A DNA stretch of 64,000 nt from Paramecium pentaurelia (taxonomy: Eukaryota > Ciliophora > Oligohymenophorea > Peniculida > Parameciidae), in the NCBI GenBank assembly GCA_905183005.1, contig CAJJDO010000064.1:64695-128694 (forward strand). Direction: 5' to 3'. Each line of letters opens with the position of its first letter. The first letter of the stretch is position 1. Shown piece by piece: positions 24,020-34,640 of the stretch. The position numbers and the translations under genes are program-made. The notes under the pieces are model-generated. The model saw only the letters and a program-made list of their open reading frames with translations. It did no database searches and had not been told where the DNA came from.

Positions 24020-25688
24020 TCAAAGATCTAATTTGTCACTAGTTTATGATTAATACATCATCTGTTATGGTTATTGTTATTATTACTATTGATAGCAAGT
24101 CACATGATAATTGTAACCTGAATGATATTATGGATTGGAAGTAAAATTATTATTTAAATGAGTTGGTAAATTCAAATATGATCTAGTTTGTGGAAGCTAA
24201 TTAAAATTCATTTAATTATTCATAGCCAAACATTAATAATAATAAGAGTTCAAACTTTAATGTTCAGAAAAGCAATCTAAATTATTATTTTATTAATTTT
24301 ATTATTAACCAAGTTCAATATTTGTATTCAGAGCAATATTATTTGAAAAATTTAGATTACTAACTGGAGGTTGAGCACCTAAAAAACTAGATAAGTTAAT
24401 TAATGGATTATTATTTATCTGATTTTAAGATTTAACATAATTATTGTATTATTCTTAATTTAAAAAGTATATAAACCCTTTTTCTTTGTTAACTAAACAG
24501 AAAGATAATTAACTCTAATCATCATTTTAATTATATTCCATAACTTATAATTAAATATGATTAGTATTATTATTTTTATGTTAGTTTAAATTAGAAGGAG
24601 TAAAGTTTTCAATATTAATGTTGATATTATTGAAATTGTTGACATTTTAGATTTTATTGTTGATTGGATTCTCTTCTTATTATTATTTATTTTTTATAGC
24701 TCTTCTATCCAATTAAACCTTTTTAGATACTTAATCTTAATGTTCTTATTTAATATCATAAGAAGATCCATCTTATTTCATTCTCCATTCTATCTTTTTG
24801 ATTATAGCTTAAATTTATTTAATTTCTTCTGGACTTAACTCTTCAGCTGATGGATCTGATACATAAGATTCCTAATTATCATTATCACTTTCATCTTAAG
24901 ATTAAGGGATATTTTTTCCACTTTTTTCTTTTCTCATTAAACAATTAAATCTATTTTTTACATTGTTTTCACTCCGCTATTATTTCAATTTTTTAGAAAT
25001 TAATGCCCACTTTTTTCCATTTTAAATGGCCAATCTCATGAGTTCCAAATCTTCTAATTATTACCAAGGATTTCTTATATATCTTGAAATAATTACCTAT
25101 TAATTGATGGATTTAAGTGATTATTCCATCTCTCTCTACATTATTTTCCATTTCTATGAACATTTAAACCTGTAGTTTTATTGAGTTCAGTTGCAATTTG
25201 ACTCCATTTATTTCCTTTGTTCTGAGCCTAAAACTCACTTATTATTCTAACTAAAGCTTCATCTTCGTTTTGTCCCCAAGGGGCTTATTAAAGAGGTAAT
25301 TTCAACATCTATAGCCACTTTTGCTTACATTAGAAAGAGTCTCTTCTCAACATCATTGATGATATAGTCTACCAATCATCTTCACACTAAAGAAATTAAT
25401 AGTTGAAAACTTTACTATTTGTTTGAAATCTCTTTTGTGGTAGACCATGTACTTTCCAATAATCCATATTAAGATTCTTTTATCATCATCAGACCAGTTC
25501 TTTTTTAATTTTGTGTTTCCTGACTGAATGCTAACCTAGTTATTCTTTTGAAAGTTTAAAATCTCTAAGTTGTCAGGGAATTATTCTAATCCAAGATTAT
25601 ATAATTCTTTCATGTAGGCAAATCTAACATTTGTGATGTCTTTAACTTTATCGTAAAACTCCTTAAATTACACATAGAAATCCTCCAT
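24020..25688 (-). CDS. Myb/SANT-repeat DNA-binding protein, 538 aa (Myb A)
   Basis: Three tandem Myb/SANT repeats occupy about residues 70-260. Recognisable pieces are KKNWSDDDKRILIWIIGKY, then APWGQNEDEALVRIISEF with KQCRERWNNHLNPSI (the classic recognition helix), then NPWQQLEDLELMRLAIQ with ENNVKNRFNCL. The rest is Gln/Asn-rich, ending in a run of glutamines near the C-terminus. This fits a nuclear transcription factor or an snRNA-promoter (SNAPc-like) factor. Two introns: 25387-25415 (29 nt) and 25074-25096 (23 nt, AAG end). It is a close relative of the Myb gene at 28940-30652: same length within one residue, same repeat arrangement and similarly placed introns. It converges on the WNK-like gene with a 162-bp gap. 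Confidence 0.87.
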
Positions 25689-25837
25689 TTTTAATATTTA
25701 TGGAATTATAAAATTATACAAATTATACTCCTCATACTTGGCTTTAAGATGTACCAGTTAAACTGACTATCTCTAATTTAAAGGACGGAAACAATGTACT
25801 GGATTCACTTGTAAAATTTATTAATTATATATAATAG

Positions 25838-27365
25838 ATGGATGATCTAAATAAAGAGAGTAACTCATTATAATAGCATCGCTCTATATAAATGGTTAAT
25901 TTTAATAATCTACCAAGTCATTAAAGCATTTTGTCGGCATCCCTTCAAAAAATAAGAAATTCTTTTTTTTAATTTGAATATTAAGGATTTATCATATAAT
26001 TCTTTTTATAGCTTTGAGTATATAGAGTACTCAGTTAAAAAATACTTTTTGGATCAACTACCTTTCCTTTATTTGATGAAAAATCTCTAATTAAAAGAAG
26101 TTAAAATCAACTTCCCTATTTTGGCCTAGTACTTAACCAGATATTAGTTTCGATACAAAAACACAAGGTCTCGTTAAAGATAAATATTTATTTAATTTTT
26201 TGTACTAGAAAAATGAATGAGGTCTCAAAAAAATGAGTAAAATGACACAATTAAAATTTCTCAAAGTAAAACCTTCAATTAAAATTGTAGTATTTAAGCA
26301 AGATTATATCTAGAGCATTTTTAGAAGGTTAATTAAATCTAATACCATATTCTATTTTTGAGATTATTATTCTCCTTAAAATGAAACAAAATAATAATAA
26401 GAGGATATTATCAATAACCTAAAAATAAATTTCAAATCAGACATAAGTTCTTTATTGTTTACAATTAATTAAGTATTTTCAGAATTAATGATTTTGACTA
26501 AGAGATTTGCAAGCCAGATCCAATTCTTGATACGATGAATTTTATTTTAAGATATAGTGATAATCCAGGAATCTTCAAAATCACAAAAAGGATTAAGAAG
26601 AAAAAGTGAGGAAAATATTGGATAGACCTTTGATAGGAGAATTAAAAATTAATGATCAACAATAACTATTTTTTAATACAGAAATTGTACAATTTAATAT
26701 TTTTGTGCTTGGACAATTTATCTACATTCTTTAGATTGGGAAAATTAAGAGAAAAATAGATGTTAGTCTCAATAATTAATAATTTTTCATATTTTAGGAT
26801 AAGAAGATCCAGAAAATCTTAAGATTATTCAAAATCATATTGATTGAATTGTCAAATTGCACAATATAGTATTAATCAAACTTTTAAGATGAATTATCTA
26901 TGTTTAAATGTATCGTTTGATATATTTCTTAAAGATTAAAGACAGAAACAGAAAATTTATTAATCAATAATTAGGCAAAATGCTTCATATTGACTTTGGA
27001 ATTATTTTAGGCAAAGAATCTAAACCTTATCCCTCTCCATTAAAATTATGTTCAAAAATTGTAGAAGCTTTTGGAGGATAGAAATAAAATTTATAGATAT
27101 TATTTAAATCAAAATATGTCAAGGTGTATGTAGTATTAAGAAGAGTTTCTAAATCGACTATTAATCTATTTTGATTGATGGCTAATGCTGACTTTAAAGA
27201 TTCTAGTTAAGAGGCAATAAAATAAATGTTTAAAAATTTAGATTATAGGACAGTAATGAAAATGCTGAAATTCACTTTTTAGAATTATGAGAAGAGTCTA
27301 TTAATTTAATATTTGCTAAAATGAATAATAAATTACATTATTGGGATAGTTATATGAGAAAATGA
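25838..27365 (+). pseudogene. VPS34: Decayed class III phosphatidylinositol 3-kinase (Vps34) gene
   Basis: The frame opens at ATG 25838 but meets TGA at 26015-26017. Vps34/PI3K landmarks then appear scattered over different frames. At ~26043-26100 there is a C2-domain strand, LFGSTTFPLFDEKSL. At ~26975-27070 comes the activation-segment region GKMLHIDFGIILGKESKPY, then PSPLKLCSKIVEAFGGQ. Next is LRRVSKSTINLF, a TGA at 27172-27174, then LMANADFKDSS. Finally ENAEIHFLEL is followed by TGA 27288-27290 and NKLHYWDSYMRK, ending at a TGA where the family normally ends. The catalytic-loop segment is damaged: DRNRKF stands where DRH...N is expected. The multiple in-frame TGAs and frame changes are not explained by short introns, so this is a pseudogene. 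I see no intact copy in the window. A functional paralogue elsewhere is likely because Vps34 makes the endosomal lipid PI3P and is usually essential. Confidence 0.85.
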
Positions 27366-27506
27366 TATATTTGTAATTTTTCAAAATTTCCTACATTCTT
27401 ATATAAATATAACTTTTCTTCAACTAATTCTATTTTACATATACCTTGTATTAAATTTTAATATAAATCATTATGTTAATATATATTTACTTTTTTATTA
27501 TAACGT

Positions 27507-27794
27507 TCATTCAATCTACAAATCACTAAATTTATAGATCATTTTTTGTAATTTTTATTATTTACGCTCTTTTCTTGATTTAGTTTTCTTGAAATTCTTT
27601 TATTTATCATTTTTTTCATGTATTCTGGTATAATTAGTTTTCTTAATAATATTTTGCTTAGATTTCATAATTTTTGCCTTTAGTGAATCTTACTCAAAGA
27701 TTTGATTATTTAAAAATTGATTTATTTTTCCTTTATAAAATGTGGTTTTCTCCATAATTTCTTACAGAATTTCTTATTGTCTTTATTGTTGCAT
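27507..27794 (-). CDS. Small basic hypothetical protein, 95 aa
   Basis: Single frame from ATG 27794 to TGA 27507-27509, rich in Lys, Gln and Asn (for example KKTKSRKERKQQKLQKM), with a short N-terminal Gln-rich helix (MQQQRQQEILQEIMEK). No intron is needed. The composition fits Paramecium coding sequence, but the gene is short and has no recognisable domain. It could also be a 3' exon of the gene at 27884-28441 joined by an intron I could not place: the gap between the two is 89 bp and shows no good GT...TAG pair. Confidence 0.45.
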
Positions 27795-27883
27795 TCAATA
27801 ATAAAATTTATCATGGATAAGAAAGTTTAATTTTAATGAATATATATATAAAGTAATGGAAAATCAATGAAATATTTGGCTTC

Positions 27884-28441
27884 TCAGAAATAAATTGGAT
27901 TTAAATTATGTTTTTCAAGTTGAGCATTTTATTTATCAATGATTTTTTTTAATGTGGTTATTTCTTCTTTAAGTTCTTATTCCTTTTATTCCCATTTTTT
28001 AGAAACTACTTGATAGTTGTTCATCATCAACTTAGTTCTTTCAACAACTTTTTGTAATTACTATTATAGTTTTTAATTTGTTGCGTTCTCTTTAAATGGA
28101 TTGAGATGATTAGATTATTATATTATTTTAAAGCTGCTGTTAGAATTGGCTTTTACATTTTTCATACCTTAATTAGGACTAGCACTGCTTGCCAAACTAA
28201 TAGTTGTTGATTAACTAGATTATTTTTGTTTGTTAGGCTTTATCGACACTTCCATTTAAGTATTTTCAGTTTTGCATCTACTATTAAATATGCTCTATCT
28301 CTTTTCATTACTATGTGAGTTGTTATTAAAAAATTCATGAAAACTATTTAAATTTGAATAGTTTAATATTGTGGGCTAACTATTTTAAATTCTATGTTTG
28401 GATAATTTAACTTTTGGGGTTCTTATTTAAACAGTTATCAT
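27884..28441 (-). CDS. Hypothetical protein with C-terminal coiled coil, 185 aa
   Basis: Uninterrupted frame from ATG 28441 to TGA 27884-27886. The first ~115 residues are polar, Ser/Asn-rich and basic. The last ~70 form a clear heptad-like segment (KLQQQLQKVVERTKLMMN, then EQKEQELKEEITTLKKIID). No signal peptide or TM is present. Function is unknown, and a cytoskeletal or centrosomal accessory role would be only a guess. A ~498-bp gap separates its start from the divergent Myb B gene. Confidence 0.6.
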
Positions 28442-28939
28442 AATATGAATAATTAATATTATCTTAACTTATTGTTTATTTATGATTGTAGAATATAAAT
28501 TGTATTAATATACAAATAGGTTATAACTTGATATTTAATACATTTAAATTGAAGAGAATGTAATTTCAATAGTTAGATTAAAATATTTTTTTAGTAATAA
28601 GTATTTTTTCAGTATAGTTTCAATAATAATAAAAATAACTTTTATTAATAGATACCTTAAAGACATAAATTCCCATGAATTATTGTATATACAATTTTTA
28701 TTATGGTTCTAAGTAATTAATAATTTTAATATTATTTTAATATTTAATGAATTTACTAGATTAAATAAATAGTTGAATTATGAGTAAATTTATTCGTATA
28801 TTCAAAACTTTTATTTTTTATTTTATTCAAGATTAATAATAAAATTCCTATTAAACTTTAATAACTCATAATCCTTATTTGCGTTTATTTACTTAAATTG
28901 TTATTATTCTAATATAAATGTATTTTTTTAATAATATAT
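28442..28939. other. AT-rich intergenic region (498 bp)
   Basis: Lies between divergent gene starts. No open frame of substance is seen on either strand with the ciliate code. Confidence 0.55.
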
Positions 28940-30652
28940 ATGATTGACCAAAAAAGTACTAAAATAAAAAATGATCACAATTTGATTGGTAGTTGTGAAA
29001 TGGAAGATTTAACAAGTAATAAAATAGATGATTATTCACTAGTCTATCCATATGAAGTAGTTAATAGGGAGTTTTTTGGATTTATTGAGAAAACATCTTT
29101 TATAAAGGAAAACTTTGAGTTGTTATCCAAAGTAGGTCAAAATTTAAGATTGAATTATAAAGATTGGCTAACAGTTGATTAAGCTAGATTACTTTTTTAA
29201 TAGAATATGTATCAGTTTTGTTGAATTTTCTAGCTAAAATGCAAAAAAAAAATCAATAAAGTGGAGTGATTTCGAGAAAAAACTATTTTATTGGATTGTT
29301 ATGCGATATTATATCTATTAAGGAATTAAAGATAATAAATAATTAGTATTCAATATAATAAAGTTCTTAAAAGGCTACTAATCAATGGAGAGAAATATCA
29401 AAAATGATTTTAGGAAGAAATGCTCATTAATGTCGATTAAAATGGGAACAAAAATATAAAATTCCTTTATCTGAAGCACCTTGGACTGAATAAGAAGACA
29501 ATTTACTTTACAAAGTCCATGAGTAAGTGTATTTCTAAATATTAGAGAATTTAAAAAAACAGGTAAGGAAAACAAATGGTCTTAAATTTCAAGGGAAATT
29601 TATAAAAGATCTAATAATAAAATATTCAGATAACCTAAATAATGTAGAGAACGATGGATTAATCGTTTAGATCCAAATATTTCTAAGTATTAAAATGATA
29701 ATAAAATAGTGATCCTTGGGATAAGTAATAAGAAATTGACTTGTTGAAAACGATATTAATGAAAGGTAAGAAATGGTCAGAGTTGTCAACCCTTTATGGA
29801 AGGGTTAGAACAGAGAATTCATTAAAGAATAAATACAATTCACTTCTAAAAAAAGAAAAATTGAAATATGAATTTGAAACGATAAATCCTCATTTATTTG
29901 AAAAAGTGTAAAAGTTGCGAAAGGACTATGCTAAAAGATATGGTAACATCACTCCAATAGAAGAAATAGATAACTATGAATGGCAGTTTATAGTTTTAGC
30001 AATTTAAGGCTTATATTTTGAATAGTGTATATAGGAAGGGAAGATAGAAGAAGCTTAAAAAATAAAAAATGATGATTTTTTTAATCTATTTCATGAAGAT
30101 CCATCTATTAAAACATCCAAAAATATACTTTACAAAAAAGAACTTACTATTTAGAAGGTAGATCCAAATATCATTCTTAATAATGAAAAGTGTGGAGTCG
30201 TTATTTTTAATCATAAAAATAATAAATTATATTTAACACCTTATAATGTGATAGATTTTTAAAATATAGTCCTAAATCAAATTAAAAAGAAAGTTAAAAT
30301 AGAAGATAATGCTACAACTTCATCCACTTAATCAGATCCTAATTAGAATTATCTAAGAACTTCAATAGGAACTTAATCAATTTAATAATTTTTATACCTT
30401 TCAAATCAACCTAATTATTATGTTCCCTTAAATTAAAGTATTTTCAATAACTATTGGTTGCCACCAGTATTTCCATAGTAAATTGCATCTTCCCAAATCT
30501 AAAATAATAATAATTATATTAGTCATTAAACATAATTTTTAGAAGATAAACAACAATAAAATACTAAGCCAAGTAAATAAGATGATTTTAATGATATTTT
30601 TGATTAAATTGGAGTTGATATCAAAATTGTAAATTCGGATGATGAAAAATGA
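28940..30652 (+). CDS. Myb/SANT-repeat DNA-binding protein, 537 aa (Myb B)
   Basis: Paralogue of the Myb gene at 24020-25688. Three Myb/SANT repeats lie at about residues 95-290: KWSDFEKKLFYWIVMRYY with NAHQCRLKWEQKY, then APWTEQEDNLLYKV with KQCRERWINRLDPNIS, then DPWDKQQEIDLLKTI with NSLKNKYNSL. The C-terminal half is Asn/Gln-rich and unlike Myb A in detail. Four introns: 29209-29233 (25 nt), 29346-29373 (28 nt, AAG end), 29523-29545 (23 nt) and 29687-29709 (23 nt). Two of these sit at positions matching the two introns of Myb A. Likely a sequence-specific nuclear DNA-binding factor; targets unknown. Confidence 0.87.
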
Positions 30653-31101
30653 AATAAATTAGTGTTATATATATTTTTTAACTATTTTATAAAACAAATT
30701 ATTATTATTTTTTTTAAGTACATTAAGTAATTATTTTATAATTAAAATTTATAAACTACAAATTAATTACTACTAAATAATAATATTAGTTAATAATGCC
30801 AATGAATATCTCATATAGAATATTGTAGAAAATACAATTTCATCATTAATTCAGTATGTATCTTTGTTAAAAATTTCATAATGAAAAATATTGTAAAAAG
30901 TTAAAGATTGTTTAAAATAAAAGTGGTTTAGTTTTTTATCTAAATAAATGAATAAATCATAAAAAACTAAGAATTATAATCAATTAACTTTATTTATTGA
31001 ATATTTTAAAATTTAATTACAAAACAAATTGAAGATTTAATACAAATTCATTTTATATTTAATACATATATATATAAATATTTAATAAACTAAATTTAAA
31101 T
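30653..31101. other. AT-rich intergenic region between convergent genes (449 bp)
   Basis: No coding frame or structured RNA is apparent. This is an unusually long gap for a convergent gene pair in this window, where such gaps are otherwise 6-160 bp. Confidence 0.5.
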
Positions 31102-33134
31102 TCACGCTGACTTTCTCTTTTAATCGTGATCTGTTTGAGTTTTCATTTAATTTAAAATATAAATTTTTTAATCTTATTGATTCATTTAATTTTCACTCTC
31201 AAATGTATTAAATTTCTTACTTTTTTACTTTTATATAGATTAATATTCCATTTAATTATTTCTAGTACCACCAGTGCTTTCCTAAAAATTAGCTTCATTA
31301 TTATTATAATAAAATTGTTTTAATATAATTTCTTTAGGAAAATTTTCAGAGATATTTTACTAAAGAGGTTTTATAAATGCTAAGAATTCTGCCTCACCTT
31401 GGCCAAATTCTTATTCATCGAAATTAAACGAATAATGATCTGGTTTAAAAGGGGGTTCAATCTTTTTTTATAAAATATCTTTATATAAATTTTTATCACC
31501 CCATTAGATCATCCATGGATGTTTTAATAAAGTATCAATAGAATCGATTCTATTTTTTGGATTTTTAGCTAATAAATTATTCAATAAATCTTTAATTTAA
31601 GGGGACATTTATAATTAAGGAGGAAAATTTAACTTCTAATTAAGTATTCTAGTGTATATCTCCTCTGTATTTCTCGAATAATAAGGAGGTAAACCAGTAA
31701 CAAGTTCATACAGCAATGCTCCTAAACAATACAAATCTAATTGAAATGTGTGTCCAGATTTTAATAACATTTCAGGTGCCATATATTCAGGGGATCCACA
31801 AAATGAATATCCAACATCTTATTCTGTCATATTAGGCTTTGATAAACCAAAATCAGCTATTCTGACATGACCATCAAAATCAATTAATATATTTTCTGGT
31901 TTAATATCTCTATAAATAATATTATTTTCATGTAGGTTTTTCATGCCTAAACAAATTTCTGAAAAGTAAAAAAATGCTTCCTCTTCCTTCATTCTTTTAA
32001 CCTAAATGTATATTTAATGAATTATACTTTTCTCAAAAGATAAAATAATTCTCCTCCAGAACAATATTCTAAAACAAAAACTAAATATTTTCTAGATTCA
32101 AAAGCATATTGCATTTTTACAATAAAAGGATGATTAAGTATAGACATAATATCTCTCTCATTTTATATAATACTTTATTTATTTTATTAGATTATGGGAC
32201 TCTTTTCTATTAATTTCATTGCATAATATTATCCTGATTTTCTTTCTCTTACCATATAAACTTTAGAGAATCCTCCCATTCCTATACATCTTATAAATTC
32301 AAAATCTTTTAAACTGAGTCTGGGAGTTTTTATTTCATTTTCTAATGCAAATACTGGTTCAATAATTAATGGTTAGAGATGGCTAGAACTTAATAGAGAT
32401 AGAGGTCTATCTACTTTAGATAAGATATAATCAACAGGTATTGAAATATTACAAGTAATAATTCCAATAACTGTTGGTAATGTTGTTCCAAAGTTTTTAG
32501 AAATTATTTGTTTAACTAAATCAACCAAAAATTGTATAGAATTTTATTAAACATCTATAGTTATTTTCTCTTTAAGAGATTTGCATAATAATATAAGATT
32601 TATTGTATCTTATAATTACATTCTATTAAATAATTAAATTCCTTACCTAGTTGTAATTGGTTTATTTGGAGTAAACTCAATAATTGGTTAAGAAGCTGAA
32701 TGAGTTTTTAATTTTTAACTTTCTAATTGTTTTGTGCTACTTGATTTATATGAGTTTTATTATAAAAACAGTTATGATTAATGTTTAGCACTAGAAACTC
32801 CTAAAGATTTTTAAAAATTTATTCTTTATAACAATTCTTCTTATTGTTTTTATTTCATTTCTTAAATAGCTAAATCAGCTTTCTATTTTAATGTGAGTTC
32901 TGTTTTATTAGTAGCAGATTAAGGTTAGGTCAAAATAATTTCAGATGATTTTGGTAATGCAGAGGAGATGAGAGATAATTATTTGTAATCGTCTTATATT
33001 TTATCAATTTTTGTGGTTTATGATTAGGAGTTTTAATGAGAATGGGGTTGAGTTTTGATATGATTTCCTCCTTATCTGATAACAGTTTTTTAGGGTATTA
33101 ACTTTTTTTCTTGACTAACAAATTTCGGAGACAT
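31102..33134 (-). CDS. AGC-type Ser/Thr protein kinase, ~660 aa
   Basis: A ~265-residue Gln/Ser-rich N-terminal region precedes a complete kinase domain: glycine loop CIGMGGFSKVYMVRERKSG, catalytic Lys in YYAMKLI, ERDIMSILNHPFIV, catalytic loop IIYRDIKPENILI, DFGLSK in place of DFG-start, and CGSPEYMAPEML. The CGSPEYxAPE form, YRDxKPEN and the C-terminal tail (IEPPFKPDHYSFNFDEQEF) are AGC/S6K/PKA-like. Catalytic residues are intact, so it should be active. Introns: 32002-32027 (26 nt, required for frame) and 32623-32646 (24 nt). The latter is a multiple of three with a good consensus; without splicing the protein gains 8 residues. The spliced protein is 660 aa. Stop at 31102-31104. Confidence 0.88.
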
Positions 33135-33593
33135 GAAATCTTTTGATTTGAGCAAATCTGATTATTATATTTTTCTTTATGTTTACCTCAGATTATTTAA
33201 TAAATTAATACTATTATTATGTAATTCTCAAATTACTTTAAGAACCATTCTATTTTAGCAATGGACTTTATTAATGAATAATTTATTTGTTAGCCTGAAA
33301 TGAATTAATTATATTACTTTAAAATCCATTTATAATGTAGGTGAATTAGAGAATCTTGCTTAAATTTATTCTCTATTTGAGAGATAACTCATTAGAGCCA
33401 AAGGTGATATTTCTGAGGACTAAGTTTTATGATGTTATCTTTTGGGTGGCATAAAAATTAAATTTATAAATAAAAAATCATATATTATTATTTTAGAAGA
33501 TTGTAAAAGAATTCAAAAGTAAAATATTTTTATTATTATGATTGTTATTATTCAATATTCTATAAACAATAATAATATATATTTTTTCAATTT
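33135..33593 (+). other. Intergenic region with possible gene remnant
   Basis: Mostly AT-rich. On the + strand an ATG at 33261 opens a frame (MDFINEQFICQPEMN) that ends in 27 codons. Overlapping + frames after ~33340 hold protein-like text, including RILLKFILYLRDNSLEPKV followed by IFLRTKFYDVIFWV, which vaguely recalls a cyclin-box helix. No splice pair joins the pieces, so I treat it as a relic or chance. Confidence 0.25.
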
Positions 33594-34499
33594 TCATTAT
33601 TTAATTTTGACATGACTTTAATTATCAATAAGATGCATCAATTCTTTAATTTCAGTCTAAAATTCTTTACTTGCACTTTTTTAATACTTTTTTCCATTAC
33701 TCTAATTATTATTAATTCTAGGTTTGAATGTACAATCAGCCATTTGTTTTTATTTTTATTTCTTTTATTGATTATCCATCTTATTTTTAAGTTTTTATTT
33801 CCATTCTTCATTTCGTTCTGCAATTGCAGTTGTTCTAGAAGTCTAAGCTCTATTTGTAGTTTATATAATCTCCTGTTCTTTTTATTCTTATTCCTTAGTT
33901 TATATTTTGGAATAACAAGTTTATCTTTCTTTTTATTGCACATATTAAGAGTTACTTTTGGGTTTAATTTGAGGTGATGAATTATTTGTTGTTTTTTTTC
34001 TTTAAGGATTTTAAGATTACTTTTTAATAGGAGAAATGCTTTAAGTATATTATTTTTAAGATTTTCGAGATTATTAAACTGAATTAGAACTTTATATTGG
34101 AATTTGTATAGATTATTAATTATTATTGATATGATTAGGTCTAACAGTGATTTGCTATTCAGAAACATGTTAATTTTGGGATTATAATAATTATTCAATA
34201 CATTTAGGTTTAATGATGTCTGGACTTAAACTTTTTCTATCTGTTTATTTTCTAAAAGAATCACTGTTTCTCAAATATTCATCATAAAATTTAATTTTCT
34301 ATTAAACACTTCTTTAGATATCTCTTATAATACAGGATGATTATTTAGCTGTAATTTTAGCATTAAACAATGATTCACTCAATTAAATAGTCTCTTTATC
34401 AACCTTAGTATGTGAAACAACTTTCATTGCATAATCTTGTTCATGTATTCTTCTTTTCTATTTCTAAGTAAAAAAAAATGTTTCATGATTATCATTCAT
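33594..34499 (-). CDS. Gln-rich hypothetical protein, 301 aa
   Basis: Intron-free frame from ATG 34499 to TGA 33594-33596. It opens MNDNHETFFFTQKQKRRIHE and contains an ordered-looking segment near residues 30-80 (IIRDIQRSVQQKIKFYDEYL). A long Gln/Ser/Asn-rich middle and a basic coiled segment (ERNEEWKQKLKNKMDN) follow, then MADCTFKPRINN, a short motif seen in many ciliate low-complexity proteins. Function unknown. The large antisense and alternative-frame ORFs over 33612-34198 are shadows, because only this frame shows the codon pattern and dense TAA/TAG Gln codons of the neighbouring genes. Confidence 0.7.
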
Positions 34500-34640
34500 T
34501 TCTAAATTAGATTGTTTTACTTGATAAAAAATAAAATTAATTTTATTATGTTTTATTATCTAAATCATTTAGACAGATTACATTAAGAAAGAGAATGTAT
34601 CAATAATTTAGATGATGTAGATTGACATAAAAAATGGAAC

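Noticed and set aside
27795..27883. Intron joining the 185-aa and 95-aa genes
   Set aside because: No GT...AG pair of 20-34 nt in this gap connects the two frames, so they are kept as separate genes with reduced confidence.
33612..34198. Large opposing ORFs (121 aa + and 186 aa -)
   Set aside because: Both are open only in other frames of the 301-aa gene at 33594-34499. The frame using dense TAA/TAG Gln codons and the MADCTFKPRINN motif is the coherent one.
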